This document shows, one piece after another, positions 46,227 to 58,136 of a DNA stretch of 64,000 bases. Positions within the stretch are counted from its first letter, which is position 1; every line of letters starts with the position of its first letter. The notes below the pieces were generated by a model, which saw nothing but the letters and a program-made list of their open reading frames with translations, ran no database searches and had not been told where the DNA came from. The position numbers and the translations under genes were made by a program. This DNA comes from Spinellus fusiger (taxonomy: Eukaryota; Mucoromycota; Mucoromycetes; Mucorales; Phycomycetaceae), in NCBI GenBank assembly GCA_025094145.1, contig JALLLS010000052.1, positions 186,001 through 250,000 on the forward strand. Reading direction: 5' to 3'.

Positions 46227-49049
46227 ATGAATCCGGGACAAAAGCAGGAACACGACCAGTATCCTCTCTATGATACACAGTTTGCTCCACAGCCAGTAGA
46301 TAGGGCGTCTCCCTTTGCGGATCCCTATCCGGAGGAGCAGCAGGGACCCAAGGGATATGACCATCAGCCACTCTTGCGGGATAATGGCCCAGTATATCCT
46401 GATCCTTTTGCTCAGTCCAACTATCCTCCAAACCCCAATTATCCTGCCAACATCCCCACATCTCCTGGAATGCATTATGGAGAGGCGCCTCGGAGACAAC
46501 CCCGCCGCTACAAGACAAGTAAGTAGAAGAAAGAAAGAAAGAAAGAAGGGGAGGACTGATGGTCTTTTCTTAAGCTCGTAAGGTGAAACTGACCCACGGT
46601 AACTTGGTGCTTGACTGTCCTGTTCCTACACGCTATCTACAGGCAGTACCTATCAAGGACACTAAAGAATTCACTCATATGCGTTATACGGCTGCTACTT
46701 GTGATCCCAAGGATTTCCAAAGCCAGGGCTATACACTCCGACAACCATTATTAGAACGCCACACTGAGCTATTCATTGTATTGACCATGTACAATGTAAG
46801 TGTCTGGAGAGAAAGGAGAAAAGGGTATTTTCTAGGGACTCACTTCTTTGTGGGGAACTGTGTAGGAAGATGAAGTCTTGTTTGCACGTACCATGCATGG
46901 TGTAATGAAGAACATTGCTCACTTGTGCTCCCGTGTTCGCTCGCCTGTCTGGGAGGGACCTGAGGCATGGAAGAAAGTCGTCGTCTGCATTGTTTCTGAT
47001 GGCCGTAAAAAGATCAACGCACGGACATTGTCTCTTCTTGCCACCCTGGGTGTTTACCAGGATGGTGTGGCCAAGAATGTAGTAGGAGACAAGCCGGTAT
47101 CAGCACACATCTATGAATACACCACCCAACTGTCTGTAGATCCTGAGATGAAGTTCAAGGGAGCAGACAAGGGCATTCCTCCCTGTCAGCTGCTCTTTTG
47201 TTTAAAGGAAAACAACCAAAAGAAGATCAACTCCCATCGGTGGTTCTTCCAGGCCTTTGGTCCTATCATTGATCCCAATGTCTGTGTTCTTATTGATGTT
47301 GGCACTCGTCCCGGAAGAGCCTCCATCTATCATTTGTGGAAGGCATTTGATATTAGCTCCAACATTGCTGGTGCTTGTGGTGAGATTCGTGCCATGACAG
47401 GAACAGCAGGCGTTGCTCTTTTGAATCCTCTAGTAGCAGCACAGAACTTTGAGTACAAGATGTCCAATATCCTTGACAAGCCGCTTGAATCTGTGTTTGG
47501 CTATATCTCTGTGCTTCCTGGTGCCTTCTCTGCCTACAGATTTGGTGCTCTACAGAATGATATCAATGGCCATGGTCCTCTTGAGAAATACTTCTTGGGA
47601 GAAACACAGCATGGTGGAGATGCTGATATCTTCACTGCCAACATGTATTTAGCTGAGGATCGTATTCTATGCTATGAACTGGTGGCAAAGAAAGAAGCTA
47701 GTTGGGTGTTGCATTATGTCTCCAGTGCATACGGTGAAACCGATGTTCCTGATTCGGTAAGTTGGTAAACATTGGGTTGTTAGGATGACTAAAAATAGGC
47801 AATAGGTTCCTGAATTTATCTCTCAGCGCAGAAGATGGCTCAATGGTAAATAGAATTTCTATTATGGGTTATATTTCTCACCTGTGTTGTATTGTGTAGG
47901 TTCATTCTTTGCTGGTTGTTATGCTCTCTTCCATTGGCGTAAGGTCTGGCAGTCAGACCACTCTTTTATCCGTAAGATGATGTTTATGGTGGAGGATCTT
48001 TACAATACTTACAATCTGATCTTTTCGTGGTTTGCACTCGTAAGTTATAATAAGTTGGTAGAGAAAGAGGCAAAAGCAAAGCAAACAAACAAACAAACAA
48101 ACAATGACTGACAGAAGAATAGGGTAACTTTTACCTTACCTTTTTCATTCTGACAAGCGCACTGGGATCAGAAAGTCTAAATCCCAAACCATTCTCAGAC
48201 ACCGTCGCCTCTATTCTCCATCAAATCCTCAACTATATTTACATTCTGCTGATTATTGTACAATTTGTCATGGCATTGGGTAACCGTCCTCAGGGATCAA
48301 AATGGGCCTATGTAGGCAGTATGTCTTTCTTTGCTATTCTTATGGTGTACATGATGTTTGCCACAGTATGGATTACTGTGGTAGGTGTGCAAGACGCCAT
48401 TAGCAATGCAGGTGGATCAGTCACAGCCATGTTGGGTCAATCTACCTTTAGAAATATTATCATCTCTGTTGTCTCCACCTATGTTATGTACTTCTTGGCC
48501 AGTTTCTTGTTCTTTGATCCATGGCACATGTTCACCAGTTTCATTCAGTACATCTTCTTATCTCCCAGCTACACCAACATTCTTAACATTTATGCTTTCT
48601 GTAACACACACGATGTGTCTTGGGGTACAAAGGGTGATAACAGTGTAGCCACAGATCTTGGTGTGGTAAAACACAAAAAGGATGGTGCTGGTGATACCAC
48701 AGTTGAAGTCGAAGTGCCTACAGAACAGAAGGACATCAACGAGGCCTATGAAGAAGCCTGTATAGAATTAACCAAACATGTAGAGCCAGAAATATCTCAT
48801 CGTGATGCCAAAACAAAACAAGAAGATTACTACCGTGCTTTCCGTACTCGCCTGGTGTTGTCTTGGATTATCTCCAACCTTGTCTTAGTGGTGTTAATCA
48901 CTAGCTCCAATATTCTTGGCAGTCTTGGCAACTTTGAAGTCAGAAGTACAGCCTACCTTGGCTTTATTCTTTGGAGTGTTGCAGGATTGTCTGCAATACG
49001 CTTCTGTGGCAGTTGTATGTACCTCATCTTCCGTATCTTTATGGGATAA
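46227..49049 (+). CDS. chitin synthase (class I-III type)
   Basis: Plasma-membrane GT2 enzyme that polymerises UDP-GlcNAc into chitin. It starts at ATG 46227 and ends TAA-free at 49049 (TAA at 49047-49049), with several short introns. The N-terminus is a Pro/Tyr/Gln-rich disordered cytosolic tail (about 95 aa). Then [18 protein letters not shown] and [11 protein letters not shown] (chitin synthase N domain), [78 protein letters not shown], and the catalytic [10 protein letters not shown]. The acceptor motif QRRRWLNG follows across an intron. A C-terminal cluster of membrane helices with SWGTKGDN completes the division 1 (class I-III) architecture. There is no myosin motor, so it is not class V/VII. 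Confidence 0.95.
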
Positions 49050-49753
49050 ACCAAGCCGTCTCTTGCTGACCTGCCTATGCGGTTCGACCCTCTACTCTAC
49101 TTCTATCCAAAGTGGCTGGCACCTGAAATTATATCACTTCAAACTCCAAGTAGTCTTTTCTCTCCTCATTCCATACCTCTCTATGACTATAGCCTCATTA
49201 ATTATATATACATGGACTTTGAACTTTCAATAAATAATGAAAAGAATGTTTTGTATAAAAACAATAATACAGTGCATCAAGTGACTTTGTACTTGTTGAG
49301 CCTAGTCTTTTGGCATTGATGACTAGTTTGTATTTCTGTTTTATGCTTGTAACAAAGATGTTGGTGTATTATTATTATTATTATTATTGGATACTCTGCC
49401 CCACACCAGCACCAGGGTCTCTTTAACCTACAAAGTAAAAGTGAGGGGTGTCTACTTTTATTCTCACAAGTTGATTATACTTTATTCTATAAGAATGAGG
49501 TTTGAGGAATACACCTTTTACTATTGAGATACATTGTTTTATCTTGTACAGCACCAACATCTCATGTATATTACAGTAGGATATCAATACATTTATCCAT
49601 TCTCAGTCTATTTTAAGAAATAGACATAATTCAATGGACTTTTTTATTTAAATACATAAAAATGACAGCTGGATATATTAAATACCAAATAGAATGTAGA
49701 ATAGTAAAGTATGAAAGTATGAGATATAATGTGAAATGTGTACAAAAAGAAGT
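49050..49753. other. convergent 3' region between chitin synthase and NUFIP1 genes
   Basis: About 700 bp, AT-rich, with a (TTA)n run at about 49370-49388. The minus-strand frame at 49644-49916 overlaps the last NUFIP1 exon in the wrong frame and is not called. Confidence 0.4.
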
Positions 49754-51389
49754 CTATTGAGTGGTGGTAGGGGTGGTGGTGTCTTGGAAAAAGTGATTGT
49801 CTGTGATATAACGGAAACACTGAAGAAGTGTGTTTTTCTCTTGGAGAATCTCTTTGCTGAGTAGCTAACAAATTCATGAAAAGGAATGAGCCATCAATGT
49901 AGCAACCCAACACCATTATAAGCTTACCCTGCGAAGTAGATTTGGCCGTTGGTGGAGAACAGCTGAAGGTAAAGGTTCTCTACGCTTAGGCTTCATAGAA
50001 AGAGACACATTATCAGATTCTAAAGTATTCGCGTAATAAATAAAGATGGCCTACCTCTTGTTTTTCATGAGAGAAAAGACAATTATCTCCTCGTTTACAG
50101 AGACCACGGGCAAAGAATTTACATACTTTCTTATGTTGTGGTTTTTCTGGTTCTGGTGGTGCTATTCTTCCAGAGGTAGAAGGATCTTTGGAAGAAATGG
50201 CGTCTCTCTCAGGATCCACTATATCATCTTCACTGTCTTCACTGTCAAGGTCTGAATCTGATCTATACCCAGCAACAAGCCCTACTGTCGCTGGCTTAGT
50301 TTTTGTATCATTTTCAGTATGCTGCCTCTTGGAGGTAGGGTGTTCGAGCGGCTTTCTTTTACGCTTTCCATGTTCTTTGGGAAGCTCTCCCTTGGAAGTT
50401 CTCTCTTCCGCCTCTTTAATCTATTTATATAGGAGAAGAAAAGAAACCCCCCATTCAACATGTATATCTATGAGAGATAAATAAGAAATTTACCTTTCGC
50501 TCTACATTGGCTTGGCTCGGCCAATTCTTTTTACGTGCGGCAATCCATGCAGCAAGCTCTGCCTCTGTTCTGATCTTGGGTGCATTGGCAGGGACAATGC
50601 CGTCGGGTTTACATCTACAGCAATATAAGAAGTTATGTATTAGGATCAGGTACTACCAAATTCTTTGTTGTTGTTGTTGTTGTTGTTGTTGTTTGTTTGA
50701 ATATCCTTACTTTTTGCTATTCTTTGTGTGCATTCCATGAATAGTTGCTTGATGATCATCCAAAACAACCTTAACACCAACAAAATCACATTCAGAACAA
50801 GAAACATGTTGGCTTTGGTGTTGAGATAAAGCGACAGGAGATTTGTAGGATCGATTACAGCAAAAAACCCTGATATTCATCCTAGATGAGCTTTTTTTTT
50901 CTTTCTCTTTTCCTTTTTTTTTCGTTATATTTACCCAAATGGCTGAGTAGCTTTTTCTGTAGAAGCAAGATCATCATAATCTACCATAGAACGGGTAGAT
51001 TTCTCTATTGGATACTGATAGTGGGAAGACACAGTATCCTGTCCTTGCCATGAAGACTGGGTGCCAAGAGTGAACTTTATGGAGGCAGCTGCAGCGGCTG
51101 CTACTGCATGTCTACTCTGTGTCTGCTGATGAAGGTGTTGAATAACATGAGAGTATTCTGACTGTTTATTATACGATTGCTGCTCGTAGTAAGCCTGCTG
51201 CTGCTCGTAGTAAGCATGCTGCTGCTCATCGTAAAACTGTTGCTGTTGCTGTTCAACATACAACTGCTGCTGTTGTGCATAGTAAATTTGCTGCTGCTCA
51301 TAGTAGGACTGTTGCTGATGTTCGTAACTGTAGTCTTGTTTCTTTCCATACCATGAAGCTGCACTATTACTGCTCGGATGTTGTGCCAT
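49754..51389 (-). CDS. NUFIP1/Rsa1-like snoRNP assembly factor
   Basis: Scaffold that helps assemble box C/D snoRNPs with the R2TP complex. Minus strand, ATG at 51389 (MAQHPSS), TAG at 49756-49754. The N-terminus is very rich in Gln and Tyr (YYEQQQ-type repeats), then polyalanine. Splicing at 50937 leads to a zinc-finger region: CCNRSYKSPVALSQHQSQH, then C2H2 CSECDFVGVKVVLDDHQATIH. The NUFIP signature follows: RTEAELAAWIAARKKNWPSQANVERK (spans 50490-50590). Then comes a basic linker with KRKRKPLEHP, and a CCCH finger CKFFARGLCKRGDNCLFSH. The last exons give RPNLLRRLLSKEILQEKNTLLQCFRYI. An upstream in-frame extension to 51590 looks like untranslated leader and was not used. Confidence 0.88.
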
Positions 51390-51983
51390 TGAGTTAATGT
51401 AAAGAAGAAAAAGTCTGAAAAAAGCATCGGTGAACATTATGCTATTTTTCAGCCACCTTACAATAACAGTCACATGAGACTGGATTTGAGAATGTGAATT
51501 GATACTGGCTCTTCCTGCTAAAGATACGACAGTGCTAAGAACAATGAAACAACCTTTATAAGGGACATTTGTACTTATGTTAGGAGACATGATTTGGTCT
51601 GCTGCTATATAAAATATATCTGATTTAGCCTTGGAAAATTATAAGTATCAGAACACACCAAGACGTAATTCGTTTGTGAATCTGGCTTACAGTATATCTC
51701 ATTCTAAGAGAACACTGCATTATTATGTGTGAAATGATGATAAACACAGCAGTAATGTGTCTATTTTGAATCTCTTGCTCTAAAAATTAGATTGACACAG
51801 CACTCTATGTTGGGCTGATTATTATACAGGATAAGGATCAACAAGCCACCCTTGCCCAAATAAACTTAACCTTAGAAGAGGGCAAACGACCATAGACATT
51901 GAAAATGACAATAATTCTAATGCTGAGAGTGATTTGGTAAAGGTAGATTCAATGAGCTCATTAATTTTATTGCCAGTAATTGA
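51390..51983. other. intergenic upstream of NUFIP1 and LINE fragment
   Basis: About 600 bp. It contains the NUFIP1 leader. From about 51780 the sequence may belong to the decayed LINE that becomes readable at 51984. No gene seen. Confidence 0.4.
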
Positions 51984-53195
51984 TTGGCTCTGTTGCTGGT
52001 CAGACCAACAGTCATCAACTCTCTCTTCTTTGCAGATGACATAGCCATCATCGGTAGTCCTCAGGAGGTCCAAAGCATGCTGCAAGTAGCAGAACAACAC
52101 TCACTGGCTCTGGGTTTCAGATGGAGTCCAAAGTGTGCAATAGTTCAACAAGACTCACTAATCAGAACGAACTACGCTTTGTATGGAGAGGTAGTGCCAC
52201 TCATCAAGGAATTTATCTACCTAGGCACGCCTTTTAGATCCCATGGTATTCATGCAGCCTCCATTCCAGTACACAGACAGCCAGGTGCTCTGGTGGCCAT
52301 GTCAACATTACATGCAGTTGGTGCCTCTCGTTCTGATTTTTCCTTGCTTCTGAGCACACGTCTCTACAAGACCTTCATAAGGCCCAAGTTTGAATATGGA
52401 CTTGCAATTTCCTTCCTGCTGAAGAAATATCTGAAGGTGCTTGAGAAGATTCAAGATAGGTGTCTGAGAATGATCCTAGGAGGTCACCCAACCAGTTCCA
52501 CAGTGGTACTGAAACACATCAGCAACCTACCAAGTATGCAGCTCAGAGCAGATGTTCTCAAGACAAAGTTTTGCATTCGTGCACAAACACTACCAAGTCA
52601 GTGTCTTCTTTCCCTACTTTCAAGCCAATGGCCAGAACAGTTGCCCCTCACACCACTTTACAAGAATCCTCTGTACAGATCCCTGCCTGAAAAGCCTCTC
52701 AATACTGATGCTAAACTGAAGGCATATCTAGAAACACAACGTCAACTGCATTTTGACAGATTCATAGCAGCAACAGACCAGGTTCTGATCAAGGCCTGTA
52801 GACCAACCATTGGGGTGGACCCTATTCTGTACCTTCCTGCTGCCAGGCATGACAGAAGCAGACTTGTTCGTTGGAGAATGGGGTGGCTCCCTGGAAAGCC
52901 TAGGCCATGTCAATGCAGTGATGCTGAACACACATCCAGAAGACACCTAAGAATCTGCCCATTTGTCCCAGCACATCTTTGGTTATCACTACCATCTGCA
53001 CCACCACTAAGTCACCCAGTTGACTATGCAATCTCTTGTCTTCCTCTCTCTTCTTCTGCCTGTCCTTCCTTTTGGGTCCCTCTTCTGACAATCCTATGGC
53101 ATTTTGACCAGCTGTGCAATCCTGAGGGTGATTACAGCTCTGACCCCAGTCCTGGCTTGGTGTGGAGTACACAAGCAACAACAAATCATGATTGA
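51984..53195 (+). pseudogene. LINE (non-LTR retrotransposon) reverse transcriptase, C-terminal fragment
   Basis: An open frame of about 400 codons begins in the RT palm: LFFADDIAIIGS is the YXDD-equivalent FADD box. It continues through the thumb (LYKTFIRPKFEYGLAIS, LEKIQDRCLRMILGGHPTSS) to a C-terminal Cys/His segment (CQCSDAEHTSRRHLRICP), the usual end of LINE ORF2. Fingers and upstream palm motifs are absent, so the fragment is 5'-truncated. No stop interrupts it, so it is younger or better preserved than the other relics. An A-rich tail follows at about 53412-53433. Confidence 0.85.
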
Positions 53196-54318
53196 ACAGC
53201 TTTTTGGTCTGGCTCTCTGTCTTCCTCCCTCTCACTGCCACAATGTTTAGAGCAGCTACAGAGTGGAGAGCAGGAACAGCCAAGAGGCCCAGTAGTCTTA
53301 GTTTCTTTTTCATATGCCTGTTTTTTTTGTTCTTTTTTTTGTCCTTTTGAACTTTTTGTATCTTCTTTGTCTCTGGGTAGCAGTAAGCTTCATAAAGCAC
53401 TCGCATTATTGCCCATAATAAATAAATAAAATCTTTAAATTGTTACTGGTCAGATTCTACCCGCCTTATCAGACATATGTCTTTTGTCAAATATATTTGA
53501 AAGGTGGGTTTTTCTCTTCATGTGTTATTAGCTTTGGAATAAATGAATTAGCCTATAAACTCCTGTATATAATCTCTACTTGAATAAACTATGATTTATG
53601 TATGGTGCTAAAAAGCTACAATGAGGAATAATTGCTATTTAAAACATTCAAAGTATTTTAAATAAATATATTATACATCTTATTAATACAGTTATTTTGC
53701 TTTCAATCTAAAAATGTGATGACCTAATCTGAACACTCCTTATTTTACACCATTTTCCCTGCCATCAACATCACTCCTTTATTTCGCATCACTTCTATGT
53801 CACTGATCATACACTCCTTTATTATTCGTATAGCATATGTCACTTAGCAAGTAGATAGTACCATAGAAACATTCATATAAATAATATTCAATTTGTCTTT
53901 AATAAATCCGCATTCTGATATCTGTTATCAGCATATACTATCTACTATATCTCATCTTATTTGCACAACACCTAGTATTCTTTTCCTACCTGTTTCCAGT
54001 GGTCCCTTACAGTAGACTACATGTTGGAGCCTTATGGTTGGTTCATTGAATAGGCACACCATTATTGAGCCATATATTATGTGTCTTCACTTTAATTGCC
54101 TTTGATAGGTCTTATTTAATCCACTAAGGATTTATGGATGAAGGCAGCTCTCATTAAGTGTCTGATAGTAAATTGAGCTTAGAAGGTTGATTTGTAGTTA
54201 CGACCAATCAGTGAGATGATACAGAGATGTATTATGGTACTTGTGTGCACTCAAGCTTTCATAGAGTATTCCGAATGTCACAGCATACTACTCATGTTGA
54301 CCAATTCATAGAGAATCT
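53196..54318. other. LINE 3' flank and unassigned AT-rich DNA
   Basis: To about 53433 the sequence looks like a LINE 3' UTR, ending in AATAAATAAATAAAA. From there to 54091 it is AT-rich with no recognised feature; 54092-54318 belongs to an inverted-repeat arm described separately. The minus-strand frame 52900-53406 is antisense to the LINE and not called. Confidence 0.45.
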
Positions 54319-54345
54319 TTAGATTGAAGTCGGAATACGACACTG
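54092..54345 (+). repeat. imperfect inverted repeat, left arm
   Basis: About 250 bp whose reverse complement recurs at 55663-55913 at roughly 90% identity by eye. Shared landmarks include TTAAATAAGACCTATCA, TTCATCCATAAATCC and ATACTCTATGAAAGCTTGAG. Where the arms differ, some left-arm CG dinucleotides (as in GTCGTATTCCGAC on the complementary strand) read TG in the right arm. Confidence 0.75.
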
Positions 54346-55662
54346 AAAGCTTTGCTGGGGCTGGTGACGTCTTTTGATCTTCTTCACTTTTGATGTTGCT
54401 TTTGTAAAGTCCTTTTCCATACTCCTACAAAAGGTTTGCCACTGCTGTCGTTTTGCTTGTTGCACTTCATTTCTGAATGCTTTTTGAGCATCACCATGCT
54501 TCTGCCACCAAAACAACTTGTCTAGACCATCAGAACGGTGCCATTTCTTATAGTAGTGGTCCCTGAGCTCTACTGCTGACTGAAGAGAACTATTCCAGAA
54601 CTTTTTCCAGTGGGATGGCCTTACTGATTTTCTTCCAACAGAATCATCCAGAGCACTGTAAACACATTTATTGAGCTGCTCATTGAGAGTGTCAAAGTCT
54701 GGACATGATGGTGGAGGCTCTGCTACAAGTGATGTTATTCTAGAAGACAAATCATTTGTGAGTAATCTGAACTTTTGTGCATAAAGCTTTGCAATGTCAG
54801 ACTCTTTCAAGCAGGACAAGTTCCATGTCTTTCTCAGAGGTGGTGGTGGTGGTGGTGGGAATTCAAACATGCCATAGTCAAAAGCAAAATGGATAAGCTT
54901 ATGATCAGAACTAAGAGACAGCTCTGTCTGTATGTCCATGGTGACGTTAGTGAACAGACAATTGGAGACAAGCATGTCAATGATACTGCTGTGCTATTGG
55001 TTGTTTCGATATGTGAGGTAGGTTGGCACACCATATGCATGCATGTTAAATTCGAAAGGGAATTAATCAGACTCAAAACGAGATACTTTTATTAAAACAA
55101 TTTTGACATGTCTATTTAGTATAAATAGACAAGTGGCTGTGTACTGAATATGATCTATTACTGTTTTAGGATGCTTGTCAAATAATGGCCTGTTCAGTAG
55201 ACTTTAATATGTGGTGTCTTAGCTATGAATTACGTTGTAGAAAGGAGACAACTTAATAATTGATCTGTGACTGCTACCGTTGTCTTCATGATTACAACAA
55301 TGCATACTGTTATAGAGATGAAGATTTTGATCTTCTAGCCATGATCCCAGAGCAGTACCACGAGTGTTAGTAGAATGATCTCCTACTATTACACCCATCC
55401 TTGCATTGAGGTCACCACAGATAATGGTGTCTTCTGTCAAAGGAATAGAGTCCAGAATACCAAAAGCTTCTTCAAGAGATAGAGAGGGGGGAAGGTAGAG
55501 ACATACAATTCTGAGTGATCCAACTTGGACACTCAGGGCATAGGGAGAAGGCATAGGTAGGTGAGTGACAGGGAAAGAACAGGAGGGAGAGATGAGGGCA
55601 CATATACCCATTGAGCCATGGTAATTTCCAGCAACTGGTAGGCCATATGTGTGGAACTGTGT

Positions 55663-55913
55663 TGTGTTCTGACTTCAATCCAAAGATTCTCTATGAATAA
55701 GTCAACACAAGTAGTGTGCTGTGACATTCAGAATACTCTATGAAAGCTTGAGTGCACACAAGTACCATAATACATCTCTGTATCATCTCACTGATTGGTC
55801 GTAACTACAAATCAACCTTCTAAGCTCAATTTACTATCAGACACTTAATGAGAGCTGCCTTCATCCATAAATCCTTAGTGGATTAAATAAGACCTATCAG
55901 AGTCAATTGAGTA
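55663..55913 (-). repeat. imperfect inverted repeat, right arm
   Basis: Counterpart of 54092-54345. Together the arms flank about 1.3 kb of the LINE endonuclease region. They could be two inversely oriented copies of the same LINE segment or of a small element inserted into it. Confidence 0.7.
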
Positions 55914-55924
55914 AAGACTCATAG

Positions 55925-56150
55925 TAATTAATGGTTTCAATAATGGAGTGCTTATCCCAGGAACCAACCATAGGGCTGAATCTAATAATACTACAACTAA
56001 GTAAAACATATGAGCCAACCATAAGGTGGCAGTTATTAATACTACCACAAGGTAGTAATATAGACACCAACCATAAGGTCAAAGAGAGTGAATTCTACCA
56101 TAAGGTAGAATGTCCCCACCAAAAGTATAAATAGTGAACCTTTCTTTACT
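55925..56150. repeat. LTR/promoter-like insert with repeated ACCATAAGGT motifs
   Basis: The insert contains about five variants of (C)CATAAGGT spaced 25-35 bp apart, between about 55965 and 56110. Two sit in short palindromes: TTCTACCATAAGGTAGAAT, and CTACCACAAGGTAG. A TATA-like AGTATAAATAG (about 56126) and AATAAA (about 56152) follow. It interrupts the LINE endonuclease reading frame, so it is an insertion. This content is LTR-like, but no matching second copy is seen. Confidence 0.5.
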
Positions 56151-56355
56151 CAATAAAAATTATCTTTGTTCAGTCTCATTAATCTACCTGTCCAAACAAT
56201 CTCAAACTGGGTCCAGGAGGTTGGGAGGCATGAAGGAGAGAGAAGCCAGGTTTCTGTAATGAAAAGCATATGAAATGAGTGTGAGTGTCTTAAAATGTTA
56301 TGGATCATAGTATGGTGGAGCCCATTGGCATTCCATAAGCCTAATGAGACTCTAT

Positions 56356-57440
56356 TCATAAGGTGATGTCTTGTGAGGGTTCATCTATGTTTATATCTTC
56401 ATATGGATGCTTGAATGCAGTTTTTGGATCATCCCTGTCTTCATACACTTTTTTCTTATGGGGGATCTCAGGGATCTGGGACTCACTAATCCAACCCATC
56501 TCAGCAAAGATGGTGGCTACAGAGTGTGCAGTGTGGGGTCTCATATATTCAATGGCCTGCAGGCATCTTTTCTGGTGGATGTGTATGGCTTCCAGTGAGA
56601 GGTCTTCCTTTGAGAAGTCCTTGCACTTGGGGTCTGCCAAGTGTTTTGGGTCTCTGGGATCAAAGTTCTTGTAGATAGTAACACTAGCCTTCTCCAAGAG
56701 GGCTGTTACATCTGGTACATACTGTAGGTGAACAAGAAGACCAATGACTGATCTTGCTGGGAAGGAGACATCCAGGATAGATCCAGTGTCAAAGCCAAGG
56801 GTTCTGAGAAGCTTATGCACTTCTGGACAGTTCATTTGTCTGCTACTGGAATATACACATAAGTATATCCTTTTTCACCTTCCTGGATGGTGAAGGCATG
56901 TGAAGCAGCTGCAACACATCTTGCTGATGTCTGGGGGCATTTGGAGGGTGCTGGGATTGTTTCTTGGCCACTGTGGCCCAAGAAGAGTCCTTTACTGTTG
57001 ACAGAGAATGGTCTGTGTCAATTTCTCTGCATGTATCACTTTAGAAGTGACAGTTGCTGGTGCTGCTGGTGTTGGTGCCTTAGTGCACTTATCTCAGCCT
57101 GTAAGGCTGTGATGGTTGCCTTGAGCCTCATGTTCTCTTCCATGATGGCTTCAAATGCCTCCAGTCTTTGTTGCTGTGTTGCTGCTGTTCATGGTGCTGT
57201 TGCTGGAGCTGTTGCTGCTGCTTTAACTGAGCTAGTTCTGAGCTCAGAGATTGAAGGGCCGAAACGATCTCAGCCTGGGTGAAGCATTAAGCTGTTGTTC
57301 AGCAGAATTGGCAAACATAGTGTATCTACTGCTATTCAAGTGGTGTTGACCTGAAACTTGGACAGTAGGTGGGGAGGTGGGTGATGTTGATGGATGGATT
57401 GTGTTTTTTGATGGATGGATGATTTTCAAATTTGGATAGA
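56356..57440 (-). pseudogene. LINE ORF1-like gene, broken
   Basis: Minus strand, upstream of the endonuclease start as in an intact LINE. Pieces: an N-terminal start MKIIHPSKNTIHPS (57429); a Gln/His-rich coiled-coil stretch (MEENMRLKATITALQAEIS, about 57060-57150); and a well preserved frame 56835-56356 with MNCPEVHKLLRTLGF, KNFDPRDPKHLADP and AEMGWI. Frameshifts and stops separate them. The last frame ends a few bases before the ORF2 start (56359), so ORF1 and ORF2 overlap or abut. I recognise the arrangement rather than a specific ORF1 domain. Confidence 0.6.
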
Positions 57441-57475
57441 CTTACAATTTTGGTTTTGAAAAAAGTGTTGTTTAG

Positions 57476-58101
57476 TGATGTGTGTGGTATTTAGTGATAT
57501 GTGACAGGTGGATAAAAAGATAGAAATAAAGGTTAAAATAAAGATTATCACTGATAATGGAGGGAGATGGGTTTGGGGGAAAAGGGGAATAGTCTCTTCA
57601 AAAGAATTGACTATCTAAAATAAAATGAAATTTACACCCACAAGTGAATGTAAAAGAGAAAGGGATATTGTAGGATACAAATATAAAAGAAAACAGTGAA
57701 CAACAAGTTCACAAGGAAAACAGTACAATCAAGAATATGCAGAGACTGACTTGTACAAAACACAATGGATAATTCACAAGTAGAAATCAACAAAATGATA
57801 CACTTGTCTTCTGAAAGATCCAATTGAAATGGAAGAATAAGATAACAAAATAAAAGAATAAGAAATATTCAGAAAGAAGTATCAAGATAGAATTTGACAA
57901 TGTTTATTAGTGAAAATAACTAGGAGTATTTATACTAATAGACAATAAGGTAAAAATATAATGAAGTCAATTCATATAAGCATTGTAGAGTGTAGCAATA
58001 GTGCAATTCTTAATGTGATTATACTATTATGTAGCTTACAATAATATCAATGGGATAATAGAATAAAATAAGATGAAATATGCTAAGAAATAAGGTTAAC
58101 A
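57476..58101 (-). repeat. inverted LTR (left half of palindrome)
   Basis: The reverse complement of this 626-bp segment begins TGTTAACC and ends CATCA. It is the same as 58137-58762 over at least 57481-58101, with no difference that I could find by eye; only the last few bases differ. TG...CA ends and the size fit an LTR. On its outer side (57475 leftward) no primer-binding site or coding region follows, so it behaves as a solo LTR in inverted orientation. No matching target-site duplication is evident (TTTAG against CTACT). I see no CpG in it. Confidence 0.8.
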
Positions 58102-58136
58102 CTACTGAATTACCAAAAGAATGGTAATTAATAAAA

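Larger units (their letters stand above)
54319..56359 (-). pseudogene. LINE ORF2 endonuclease region, broken
   Basis: Minus-strand pieces of one ORF2 N-terminal half. 56359-56150: SLGLWNANGL and LLFITETWL, the first two motifs of an APE-type endonuclease. 55611-55219: GSMGICALISP, LRIVCLYLPP and CGDLNARMG, later APE motifs with the GDLN active-site residues. 54975-54319: SSDHKLI (the catalytic SDH box) and a linker with WKKFWNSSLQSAVELRDHYYKKWHR. The pieces are separated by foreign DNA (about 55660-56150) and by stops, so the gene is dead. The RT half is not attached on this strand; an RT fragment lies on the plus strand at 51984-53195. Confidence 0.8.
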
